From Hetaerina americana (lineage: Eukaryota; Arthropoda; Insecta; Odonata; Calopterygidae), in contig JAKTNV010000746.1 in NCBI GenBank assembly GCA_022747635.1, positions 1 to 64,000 of the forward strand: a stretch of DNA of 64,000 bases, written 5' to 3'. Shown piece after piece: positions 49,984-62,300 of this stretch (position 1 is the stretch's first letter; each line of letters opens with the position of its first letter). The notes under the pieces were generated by a model, which worked only from the letters and a program-made list of their open reading frames with translations, was not told the origin of the DNA and did not search any database. A program made the position numbers and the translations under genes.

Positions 49984-52900
49984 TCTCACTTGACACAAAT
50001 CAAACAAAAATGTTTCCATGGTGTGTATTGTTGTTCATTTTCATCAAATAAACAAAATAAAACCCAGAATTAATCCTGAAAGACAAGAAATGAGCATAAG
50101 GGTTGCTTCAGCGAAAGTGTTAATGTTACTAAAAGAACCCAAATTTCTAAAAGTATTCCAAAAAACAACAATCTTCTGTTTTAGAGTGAATAATTGAGGT
50201 GTTTATAAGGCATTTATTTCATTTTTAGAAAATTTAATTTTTCACATTTTTCCATGAAAAGTGTTAATACCCCCCTATGGGTTCTAGGTGAAAATCTCAC
50301 TCGACACAAATCAAACAAAAATGTATCCAAGGTGTGTATTGTTGTTCATTTTCATTAAATAACCAAAATAAAACCCAGAATGAATCCTGAAAGACAATAA
50401 ATGATCATAAAAGATGCTTCAGCGCAAGTGTTAATGTTACTAAAAGAGTCCAAATTTCTAAAAATATTGCGAAAAACAACAATCTGCTGTTTTAGAGTGA
50501 ATGTTTGAGGTGTTTATAAGGCAATTATTTCATTTTTAGAAAATTTAATTTTTCACATTTTTCCATGAAAAGTGCCAATACCCCCCCCTATGGGTTCTAG
50601 GTGAAAATCTCACTTGACACCAATCAAACAAAAATGTTTCCATGGTGTGTATTGTTGTTCATTTTCATCAAATAAACAAAATAAAACCCAGAATTAATCC
50701 TGAAAGACAAGTAATGAGCATAAAAGTTGCTTCAGCGCAAGTGTTAATGTTACTATAAGAGCCCAAATTTCTAAAAATATTGCGAAAAACAACAATCTTC
50801 TGTTTTAGAGTGAATGTTTGAGGTGTTTAGAAGGCATTTATGTCATTTTTAGAAATTTTAATTTTTCACATTTTTCCATGAAAAGTGCCAATACCCCCCC
50901 CTTTGGGTTCTAGGTGAAAATCTCACTTGACACAAATCAAACAAAAATGTTTCCATGGTGTGTATTGTTGTTCATTTTCATCAAATAAACAAAAAAAAAC
51001 CAGAATTAATCCTGAAAGACAAGAAATGATCATAAAAGATGCTTCAGCCCAGGTGTTAATGTTACTAAAAGAGCCCAAATTTTATAAAAATATTGCGAAA
51101 AACAACAATCTTCTGTTTTAGAGTGAATGTTTGAGGTGTTTAGAAGGCATTTATTTCATTTTTAGAAAATTTAATTTTTCACATTTTTCCATGAAAAGTT
51201 CCAATACCCCCCCCTTTGGGTTCTAGGTGAAAATCTAACTCGACACAAATCAATTAAAAATGTATCCAAGGTGTGTATTGTTGTTCATTTTCATCAAATA
51301 AACAAAATAAAACCCAGAATTAATCCTGAAAGACAAGAAATTAGCATAAAAGTTGCTTCAGCGCTAGTGTTAATGTTACTAAAAGAGCCCAAATTTCTAA
51401 AAATATTGCGAAAAACAACAATCTTCTGTTTTAGAGTGAATAAATGAGGTGTTTATAAGGCATTTATTTCATTTTTAGAAAATTTAATTTTTCACATTTT
51501 TCCATGAAAAGTGCCAATACCCCCCCCTTTGGGTTCTAGGTGAAAATCTCACTTAACACAAATCAAACAAAAATGTTTCCATGGTGTGTATTGTTGTTCA
51601 TTTTCATCAAATAAACAAAAAAAACCCAGAATTAATCCTGAAAGACAAGAAATGAGCATAAAAGTTACTTCAGCGCAGGTGTTAATGTTAGTAAAAGAGC
51701 CCAAATTTCTAAAAATATTGCGAAAAACAACAATCTTCTGTTTTAGAGTGAATGTTTGAGGTGTTTAGAAGGCATTTATGTCATTTTTAGAAAAAATTAA
51801 ATTTTTCACATTTTTCCATGAAAAGTGCCAATACCCCCCCTTTGGGTTCTAGGTGAAAATCTCACTCAACACAAATCAAACAAAAATTTATCCAAGGTGT
51901 GTATTGTTGTTCATTTTCATCAAATAAACAAAATAAAACCCAGAATGTATCCTGAAAGACAATAAATGATCATAAAAGATGCTTCAGCCCAGGTGTTAAT
52001 GTTACTAAAAGAGCCCAAATTTCTAAAAATATTGCGAAAAACAACAATCTTCTGTTTTAGAGTGAATGTTTGAGGTGTTTAGAAGGCATTTATTTCATTT
52101 TTAGAAAATATAATTTTTCACATTTTTCCATGAAAAGTGCCAATACCCCCCCTTTGGGTTCTAGGTGAAAATCTTACTCGACACAAATCAAACAAAAATG
52201 TATCCAAGGTGTGTATTGTTGTTCATTTTTATCAAATAAACATAATAAAACCCAGAATGTATCCTGAAAGACAATAAATGATCATAAAAGATGCTTCAGC
52301 CCAGGTTTTAATGTTACTAAAAGAACCCATATTTCTAAAAATATTGCGAAAAACAACAATCTTCTGTTTTAGAGTGAATGTTTGAGGTTTTTATAAGGCA
52401 CTAATTTCATTTTTAGAAAATTTAATTTTTCACATTTTTCCATGAAAAGTGCCAATACCCCCCCCCTTTGGGTTCTAGGTGAAAATCTCACTTGACACAA
52501 ATCAAACAAAAATGTTTCCATGGTGTGTATTGTTGTTCATTTTTATCAAATAAACAAAATAAAACCCAGAATTAATCCTGAAAGACAAGAAATGAGCATA
52601 AGGGTTGCTTCAGCGAAAGTGTTAATGTTACTAAAAGAGCCCGAATTTCTAAAAATATTCCGAAAAACAACAAACTTCTGTTTTAGAGTGAATGTTTGAG
52701 GTTTAGAAGGCATTTATTTCATTTTTAGAAAATTTAATTTTTTACAATTTCCCATGAAAAGTGCCAATACCCCCCCTTTGGGTTCTAGGTGAAAATCTCA
52801 CTCGACACAAATCAAACAAAAATGTATCCAAGGTGTGTATTGTTGTTCATTTTCATCAAATAACCAAAATAAAACCCAGAATGAATCCTGAAAGACAATA

Positions 52901-53731
52901 AATGATCATAAAAGATGCTTCAGCGCAAGTGTTAATGTTACTAAAAGAGCCCAAATTTCTAAAAATATTGCGAAAAACAACAATCTTCTGTTTTAGAGTG
53001 AATGTTTGAGGTTTTTATAAGGCACTAATTTCATTTTTAGAAAATTTATTTTTTCACATTTTTCCATGAAAAGTGCCAATACCCCCCCCTTTGGGTTCTA
53101 GGTGAAAATCTCACTCGACACAAATCAAACAAAAATGTTTCCATGGTGTATTGTTGTTCAGTTTCATCAAATAAACAAAATAAAACCCAGAATTAATCCT
53201 GAAAGACAAGAAATTAGCATAAAAGATGCTTCAGCGCAAGTGTTAATGTTACTAAAAGAATTCAAATTTCTAAAAATATTGCGAAAAACAACAATCTTCT
53301 GTCTTAGAGTGAATGTTTGAGGTGTTTAGAAGCCATTTATTTCATTTTTAGAAAATTTAATTTTTCACATTTTTCCATGAGAAGTGCCAATACCCCCCCT
53401 ATGGGTTCTAGGTGAAAATCTCACTTGACACCAATCAAACAAAAATGTTTCCATGGTGTGTATTGTTGTTCATTTTCATCAAATAAACAAAATAAAACCC
53501 AGAATTAATCCTGAAAGACAAGTAATGAGCATAAAAGTTGCTTCAGCGCAAGTGTTAATGTTACTATAAGAGCCCAAATTTCTAAAAATATTGCGAAAAA
53601 CAACAATCTTCTGTTTTAGAGTGAATGTTTGAGGTGTTTAGAAGGCATTTATGTCATTTTTAGAAATTTTAATTTTTCACATTTTTCCATGAAAAGTGCC
53701 AATACCCCCCCCTTTGGGTTCTAGGTGAAAA
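49984..53731 (+). repeat. Block P, copy 2, with two monomers missing
   Basis: Monomers start at 49984, 50295, 50608, 50921, 51234, 51547, 51860, 52172, 52486, 52796, 53109 and 53419. The first five match 45295-46859 at offset 4,689 bp. From 51547 they match 47486-49670 at offset 4,061 bp. The 628-bp step means that the two monomers at 46860 and 47173 have no counterpart. The joint lies in the monomer at 51234: its body is that of 46546 (gcgctagtg, aataaatgagg), but its end is ttccatgaaaagtgcc instead of ttttttttaatg. Confidence 0.86.
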
Positions 53732-54670
53732 TCTCACTTGACACAAATCAAACAAAAATGTTTCCATGGTGTGTATTGTTGTTCATTTTCATCAAATAAA
53801 CAAAAAAAAACCCAGAATTAATCCTGAAAGACAAGAAATAAGCATAAAAGTTGCATCAGCGCAAGTGTTAATTTTACTAAAAGAGCCCAAATTTCTAAAA
53901 ATATTGCGAAAAACAACAATCTTCTGTTTTAGAGTGAATGTTTGTGGTGTTTAGAAGGCATTTATGTCATTTTTAGAAATTTTAATTTTTCACATTTTTC
54001 CATGAAAAGTGCCAATACCCCCCCCTTTGGGTTCTAGGTGAAAATCTCACTTAACACAAATCAAACAAAAATGTTTCCATGGTGTGTATTGTTGTTCATT
54101 TTCATCAAATAAACAAAAAAAAACCCAGAATTAATCCTGAAAGACAAGAAATGAGCATAAAAGTTACTTCAGCGCAAGTGTTAATGTTAGTAAAAGAGCC
54201 CAAATTTCTAAAAATATTGCGAAAAACAACAATCTTCTGTTTTAGAGTGAATGTTTGAGGTGTTTAGAAGGCATTTATGTCATTTTTAGAAAAAATTAAA
54301 TTTTTCACATTTTTCCATGAAAAGTGCCAATACCCCCCCTTTGGGTTCTAGGTGAAAATCTCACTCAACACAAATCAAACAAAAATTTATCCAAGGTGTG
54401 TATTGTTGTTCATTTTCATCAAATAAACAAAATAAAACCCAGATTGTATCCTGAAAGACAATAAATGATCATAAAAGATGCTTCAGCCCAGGTGTTAATG
54501 TTACTAAAAGAGCCCAAATTTCTAAAAATATTGCGAAAAACAACAATCTTCTGTTTTAGAGTGAATGTTTGAGGTGTTTAGAAGGCATTTATTTCATTTT
54601 TAGAAAATTTAATTTTTCACATTTTTCCATGAAAAGTTCCAATACCCCCCCTTTGGGTTCTAGGTGAAAA
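53732..54670 (+). repeat. Three monomers joining block P to D2, partly a third copy of 47173-48110
   Basis: Monomers start at 53732, 54045 and 54359. The first begins like 49671 (acaaaaaaaaaccc) and continues like 47173 (gttgcatcagcg, gttaattttac), so it is a fusion. The second matches 47486, including aaaaaattaaattttt. The third begins like 47799 and ends with gaaaagttcc, unlike 47799. Offsets of 6,559-6,560 bp (21 monomers) to the counterparts are constant across the three. Confidence 0.8.
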
Positions 54671-54982
54671 TCTAACTCGACACAAATCAATTAAAAATGT
54701 ATCCAAGGTGTGTATTGTTGTTCATTTTCATCAAATAAACAAAATAAAACCCAGAATTAATCCTGAAAGACAAGAGATGAGCATAAAAGTTACTTCAGCG
54801 CAAGTGTTAATGTTAGTAAAAGAGCCCAAATTTCTAAAAGTATTCCGAAAAACAACAATCTTCTGTTTTAGAGTGAATGTTTGAGGTGTTTAGAAGGCAT
54901 TTATTTCATTTTTAGAAAATTTAATTTTTTACATTTTTCCATGAAAAGTTCCAATACCCCCCCTTTGGGTTCTAGGTGAAAA

Positions 54983-55295
54983 TCTAACTCGACACAAATC
55001 AATTAAAAATGTATCCAAGGTGTGTATTGTTGTTCATTTTCATCAAATAAACAAAATAAAACCCAGAATTAATCCTGAAAGACAAGAAATTAGCATAAAA
55101 GTTGCTTCAGCGCAAGTGTTAATGTTACTAAAAGAGTCCAAATTTCTAAAAATATTGCGAAAAAGTCCAATCTTCTGTTTTAGAGTGAATGTTTGAGGTG
55201 TTTATAAGGAATTTATTTCATTTTTAGAAAATTTAATTTTTCACATTTTTCCATGAAAAGTGCCAATACCCCCCCCTTTGGGTTCTAGGTGAAAA
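54983..55295 (+). repeat. Fusion monomer at a two-monomer deletion joint in D2
   Basis: The marker aaaaagtccaatc (55160) is shared only with the D1 monomer at 38124. The 3' part, gtttataaggaattt (about 55199), is that of the D1 monomer at 38750, two repeats further on. The switch lies between about 55169 and 55204 (offset 186-221). This is a deletion by recombination between monomers two repeats apart, or an insertion of two in D1. Confidence 0.86.
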
Positions 55296-57171
55296 TCTCA
55301 CTTGACACAAATCAAACAAAAATGTTTCCATGGTGTGTATTGTTGTTCATTTTCATCAAATACACAAAATAAAACCCAGAATTAATCCTGAAAGACAAGA
55401 AATGATCATAAAAGATGCTTCAGCGCAAGTGTTAATGTTACTAAAAGAGTCCAAATTTCTAAAAATATTGCGAAAAACAACAATCTTCTTTTTTAGAGTG
55501 AATGTTTGAGGTGTTTAGAAGGCATTTATTTCATTTTTAGAAAATTTAATTTTTCACATTTTTCCATGAAAAGTGCCAATACCCCCCCTTTGGGTTCTAG
55601 GTGAAAATTTCACTTGACACAAATCAAACAAAAATGTTTCCATGGTGTGTATTGTTGTTCATTTTCATCAAATAAACAAAATAAAACCCAGAATTAATCC
55701 TGAAAGACAAGAAATGAGCATAAAAGATGCTTCAGGGCAGATGTTAATCTTACTTAAAGAGCCCAAATTTCTAAAAATCTTGCGAAAAACAACAATCTTC
55801 TGTTTTAGAGTGAATGTTTGAGGTGTTTAGAAGGCATTTATGTCATTTTTAGAAATTTTAATTTTTCACATTTTTCCATGAAAAGTGCCAATACCCCCCC
55901 CTTTGGGTTCTAGGTGAAAATCTCACTTGACACAAATCAAACAAAAATGTTTGCATGGTGTGTATTGTTGTTCATTTTCATCAAATAAACAAAAAAAAAA
56001 CCCAGAATTAATCCTGAAAGACAAGAAATGATCATAAAAGATGCTTCAGCCCAGGTGTTGATGTTACTAAAAGAGCCCAAATTTCTAAAAATATTGCGAA
56101 AAACAACAATCTTCTGTTTTAGAGTGAATGTTTGAGGTGTTTAGAAGGCATTTATGTCATTTTTAGAAAATTTAATTTTTCACATTTTTCCATGAAAAGT
56201 GCCAATACCCCCCCCTTTGGGTTCTAGGTGAAAATCTCACTTGACACAAATCAAACAAAAATGTTTCCATGGTGTGTATTGTTGTTCATTTTCATCAAAT
56301 AAACAAAATAAAACCCAGAATTAATCCTTAAAGACAAGAAATGAGCATAAAAGATGCTTCAGGGCAGATGTTTATCTTACTTAAAGAGCCAAAATTTCTA
56401 AAAATATTGCGAAAAACAACAATCTTCTGTTTTAGAGTGAATTTTTGAGGTGTTTAGAAGGCATTTATGTCATTTTTAGAAATTTTAATTTTTCACATTT
56501 TTCCATGAAAAGTGCCAATACCCCCCCCTTTGGGTTCTAGGTGAAAATCTCACTTGATACAAATCAAACAAAAATGTTTCCATGGTGTGTATTGTTGTTC
56601 ATTTTCATCAAATAAACAAAAAAAACCCAGAATTAATCCTGAAAGACAAGAAATGATCATAAAAGATGCTTCAGCCCAGGTGTTGATGTTACTAAAAGAG
56701 CCCAAATTTCTAAAAATATTGCGAAAAACAACAATCTTCTGTTTTAGAGTGAATGTTTGAGGTGTTTAGAAGGCATTTATTTCATTTTTAGAAAATTTAA
56801 TTTTTCACATTTTTCCATGAAAAGTGCCAATACCCCCCCCTTTGGGTTCTAGGTGAAAATCTAACTCGACACAAATCAATTAAAAATGTATCCAAGGTGT
56901 GTATTGTTGTTCATTTTCATCAAATAAACAAAAAAAACCCAGAATTAATCCTGAAAGACAAGAAATTAGCATAAAAGTTTCTTCAGCGCAAGTGTTAATG
57001 TTACTAAAAGAGTCCAAATTTCTAAAAATATTGCGAAAAACAACAATCTTCTGTTTTAGAGTGAATGTTTGAGGTGTTTATAAGGCATTTATTTCATTTT
57101 TAGAAAATTTAATTTTTCACATTTTTCCATGAAAAGTGCCAATACCCCCCCCTTTGGGTTCTAGGTGAAAA

Positions 57172-59392
57172 TCTCACTTGACACAAATCAAACAAAAATG
57201 TTTCCATGGTGTGTATTGTTGTTCATTTTCATCAAATAAACAAAATAAAACCCAGAATTAATCCTGAAAGACAAGAAATGAGCATAAGGGTTGCTTCAGC
57301 GAAAGTGTTAATGTTACTAAAAGAGCCCAAATTTCTAAAAGTATTCCGAAAAACAACAATCTGCTGTTTTAGAGTGAATGTTTGAGGTGTTTAGAAGGCA
57401 TTTATTTCATTTTTAGAAAATTTAATTTTTCACATTTTTCCATGAAAAGTTCCAATACCCCCCCCTTTGGGTTCTAGGTGAAAATCTAACTCGACACAAA
57501 TCAATTAAAAATGTATCCAAGGTGTGTATTGTTGTTCATTTTCATCAAATAAACAAAATAAAACCCAGAATTAATCCTGAAAGACAAGAAATGAGCATAA
57601 AAGATGCTTTAGGCCAAATGTTAACCTAACTTAAAGAGCCCAAATTTCTTAAAATATTGCGAAAAACAACAATCTTCTGTTTTAGAGTGAATGTTTGAGG
57701 TGTTTAGAAGGCATTTATTTCATTTTTAGAAAATTTAATTTTTCACATTTTTCCATGAAAAGTGCCAACAACCCCCCCTTTGGTTTCTAGGTGAAAATCT
57801 CACTCGACACAAATCAAACAAAAATGTTTCCATGGTGTGTATTCTTGTTCATTTTCTTCAAATAAACAAAATAAAACCCAGCATAAATCCTGAAAGACAA
57901 GAAATGAGCATAAAAGGTGCTTCAGCGCAAGAGTTAATGTTACTAAAAGACCCCAAATTTATAAAAATATTTCGAAAAACAACAATTTTCAGTTTTAGAG
58001 TGAATGTTTGAGGTGTATAGAAGGCATTTATTTCATTTTTAGAAAATGTTATTTTTCACATTTTTCCATGAAAAGTGCCAATACCCCCCTTTTTGGGTTC
58101 TAGGTGAAAATCTCAATCGACACAAATCAAACAAAAATGTTTCCATGGTGTGTATTGTTGTTCATTTTCATCAAATAAACAAAATAAAACCCAGAATTAA
58201 TCCTGAAAGACAAGAAATGAGCATAAGGGTTGCTTCAGCGAAAGTGTTAATGTTACTAAAAGAGCCCAAATTTCTAAAAATATTCCGAAAAACAACAAAC
58301 TTCTGTTTTAGAGTGAATGTTTGAGGTGTTTAGAAGGCATTTATTTCATTTTTAGAAAATTTAATTTTTTACATTTTCCCATGAAAAGTGCCAATACCCC
58401 CCTTTGGGTTCTAGGTGAAAATCTCACTCGACACAAATCAAACAAAAATGTTTCCATGGTGTATTGTTGTTCATTTTCATCAAATAAACAAAATAAAACC
58501 CAGAATTAATCTTGAAAGACAAGAAATGAGCATAAAAGTTGCTTCAGCGAAAGTGTTAATGTTACTAAAAGAGCCCAAATTTCTAAAAATATTGCGAAAA
58601 ACAACAATCTTCTGTTTTAGAGTGAATGTTTGAGGTTTTTATAAGGCACTAATTTCATTTTTAGAAAATTTAATTTTTCACATTTTTCCATGAAAAGTGC
58701 CAATACCCCCCCATTTGGGTTTTTAGGTGAAAATCTAACTCGACACAAATCAATTAAAAATATATCCAAGGTGTGTATTGTTGTTCATTTTCATCAAATA
58801 AACAAAATAAAACCCAGAATGAATCCTGAAAGACAATAAATGATCATAAAAGATGCTTCAGCCCAGGTGTTAATGTTACTAAAAGAGCCCAAATTTCTAA
58901 AAATATTGCGAAAAACAACAATCTTCTGTTTTAGAGTGAATGTTTGAGGTGTTTAGAAGGCATTTATTTCATTTTTAGAAAATTTAATTTTTTACATTTT
59001 TCCAATGAGAAGTGCCAATACCCCCCCTTTGGGTTCTAGGTGAAAATCTCACTCGATACAAATCAAACAAAAATGTTTCCATGGTGTGTATTTTTGTTCA
59101 TTTTCATCAAATAAACAAAATAAAACCCAGAATTAATCCTGAAAGACAAGAAATTAGCATAAAAGTTGCTTCAGCGCAAGTGTTAATGTTACTAAAAGAA
59201 TTCAAATTTCTAAAAATATTGCGAAAAACAACAATCTTCTGTCTTAGAGTGAATGTTTGAGGTGTTTAGAAGCCATTTATTTCATTTTTAGAAAATTTAA
59301 TTTTTCACATTTTTCCATGAAAAGTGCCAATACCAGTGCCAAAGGGGGGGCACAAGTGCCAAAGTGCCCCCCCTTTGGGTTCTAGGTGAAAA
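57172..59392 (+). repeat. Third copy of the seven-monomer series of 43110, in D2
   Basis: Monomers start at 57172, 57485, 57798, 58111, 58422, 58734 and 59047. Offset to 43110 is 14,062 bp for the first four. The shared markers are gccaacaaccccccc with tggtttctagg, cttcaaataaac, tttcgaaaaac and ctcaatcgac. Private changes include the ttaggccaaatgttaacctaac region near 57609 and catttgggtttttagg near 58711. The last monomer is 346 bp long because of the insert at its end. Confidence 0.85.
59339..59378 (+). repeat. Perfect 15-bp inverted repeat inserted at the C-tract
   Basis: The D1 counterpart passes straight from ccaatac into the C-run and ctttggg. This monomer instead reads ccaataccagtgccaaag, then seven G, cacaagtgccaaagtg, seven C and tttggg. 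Left arm 59339-59353 is the exact reverse complement of right arm 59364-59378, with a 10-base loop (aagtgccaaa). The right arm is close to normal satellite sequence, so the left arm is a short reversed copy of it. The motif agtgcc appears three times around the insert (about 59322, 59335, 59355). The monomer is 346 bp instead of about 311. Confidence 0.93.
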
Positions 59393-62300
59393 TCTCACTT
59401 GACACAAATCAAACAAAAATGTTTCCATGGTGTGTATTGTTGTTCATTTTCATCAAATAAACAAAATAAAACCCAGAATTAATCCTGAAAGACAAGAAAT
59501 GAGCATAAGGGTTGCTTCAGCGAAAGTGTTAATGTTACTAAAAGAGCCCAAATTTCTAAAAGTATTCCAAAAAACAACAATCTTCTGTTTTAGAGTGAAT
59601 AATTGAGGTGTTTATAAGGCATTTATTTCATTTTTAGAAAATTTAATTTTTCACATTTTTCCATGAAAAGTGCCAATACCCCCCTATGGGTTCTAGGTGA
59701 AAATCTCACTCGACACAAATCAAACAAAAATGTATCCAAGGTGTGTATTGTTGTTCATTTTCATTAAATAACCAAAATAAAACCCAGAATGAATCCTGAA
59801 AGACAATAAATGATCATAAAAGATGCTTCAGCGCAAGTGTTAATGTTACTAAAAGAGTCCAAATTTCTAAAAATATTGCGAAAAACAACAATCTGCTGTT
59901 TTAGAGTGAATGTTTGAGGTGTTTATAAGGCAATTATTTCATTTTTAGAAAATTTAATTTTTCACATTTTTCCATGAAAAGTGCCAATACCCCCCCCTAT
60001 GGGTTCTAGGTGAAAATCTCACTTGACACCAATCAAACAAAAATGTTTCCATGGTGTGTATTGTTGTTCATTTTCATCAAATAAACAAAATAAAACCCAG
60101 AATTAATCCTGAAAGACAAGTAATGAGCATAAAAGTTGCTTCAGCGCAAGTGTTAATGTTACTATAAGAGCCCAAATTTCTAAAAATATTGCGAAAAACA
60201 ACAATCTTCTGTTTTAGAGTGAATGTTTGAGGTGTTTAGAAGGCATTTATGTCATTTTTAGAAATTTTAATTTTTCACATTTTTCCATGAAAAGTGCCAA
60301 TACCCCCCCCTTTGGGTTCTAGGTGAAAATCTCACTTGACACAAATCAAACAAAAATGTTTCCATGGTGTGTATTGTTGTTCATTTTCATCAAATAAACA
60401 AAAAAAAACCGGAATTAATCCTGAAAGACAAGAAATGATCATAAAAGATGCTTCAGCCCAGGTGTTAATGTTACTAAAAGAGCCCAAATTTTATAAAAAT
60501 ATTGCGAAAAACAACAATCTTCTGTTTTAGAGTGAATGTTTGAGGTGTTTAGAAGGCATTTATTTCATTTTTAGAAAATTTAATTTTTCACATTTTTCCA
60601 TGAAAAGTTCCAATACCCCCCCCTTTGGGTTCTAGGTGAAAATCTAACTCGACACAAATCAATTAAAAATGTATCCAAGGTGTGTATTGTTGTTCATTTT
60701 CATCAAATAAACAAAATAAAACCCAGAATTAATCCTGAAAGACAAGAAATTAGCATAAAAGTTGCTTCAGCGCTAGTGTTAATGTTACTAAAAGAGCCCA
60801 AATTTCTAAAAATATTGCGAAAAACAACAATCTTCTGTTTTAGAGTGAATAATTGAGGTGTTTATAAGGCATTTATTTCATTTTTAGAAAATTTAATTTT
60901 TCACATTTTTTTTTAATGAAAAGGGCCAATACCCCCCTTGGGGTTCTAGGTGAAAATCTCACTCGAGACAAATCAAACAAAAATGTATCCAAGGTGTGTA
61001 TTGTTGTTCATTTTCATCAAATAACCAAAATAAAACCCAGAATGAATCCTGAAAGACAATAAATGATCATAAAAGATGGTTCAGCGCAAGTGTTAATGTT
61101 ACTAAAAGAGCCCAAATTTCTAAAAATATTGCGAAAAACAACAATCTGCTGATTTAGAGTGAATGTTTGAGGTGTTTATAAGGCAATTATTTCATTTTTA
61201 GAAAATTTAATTTTTCACATTTTTCCATGAAAAGTGCCAATACCCCCCTCTTTGGGTTCTAGGTGAAAATCTCCCTTGACACAAATCAAACAAAAATGTT
61301 TCCATGGTGTGTATTGTTGTTCATTTTCATCAAATAAACAAAATAAAACCCAGATATAATCCTGAAAGACAAGAAATGAGCATAAAAGTTGCATCAGCGC
61401 AAGTGTTAATTTTACTAAAAGAGCCCAAATTTCTAAAAATATTGCGAAAAACAACAATCTTCTGTTTTAGAGTGAATGTTTGTGGTGTTTAGAAGGCATT
61501 TATGTCATTTTTAGAAATTTTAATTTTTCACATTTTTCCATGAAAAGTGCCAATACCCCCCCCTTTGGGTTCTAGGTGAAAATCTCACTTAACACAAATC
61601 AAACAAAAATGTTTCCATGGTGTGTATTGTTGTTCATTTTCATCAAATAAACAAAAAAAACCCAGAATTAATCCTGAAAGACAAGAAATGAGCATAAAAG
61701 TTACTTCAGCGCAAGTGTTAATGTTAGTAAAAGAGCCCAAATTTCTAAAAATATTGCGAAAAACAACAATCTTCTGTTTTAGAGTGAATGTTTGAGGTTT
61801 TTAGAAGGCATTTATGTCATTTTTAGAAAAAATTAAATTTTTCACATTTTTCCATGAAAAGTGCCAATACCCCCCCTTTGGGTTCTAGGTGAAAATCTCA
61901 CTCAACACAAATCAAACAAAAATTTATCCAAGGTGTGTATTGTTGTTCATTTTCATCAAATAAACAAAATAAAACCCAGAATGTATCCTGAAAGACAATA
62001 AATGATCATAAAAGATGCTTCAGCCCAGGTGTTAATGTTACTAAAAGAGCCCAAATTTCTAAAAATATTGCGAAAAACAACAATCTTCTGTTTTAGAGTG
62101 AATGTTTGAGGTGTTTAGAAGGCATTTATTTCATTTTTAGAAAATATAATTTTTCACATTTTTCCATGAAAAGTGCCAATACCCCCCCTTTGGGTTCTAG
62201 GTGAAAATCTTACTCGACACAAATCAAACAAAAATGTATCCAAGGTGTGTATTGTTGTTCATTTTTATCAAATAAACAAAATAAAACCCAGAATGTATCC

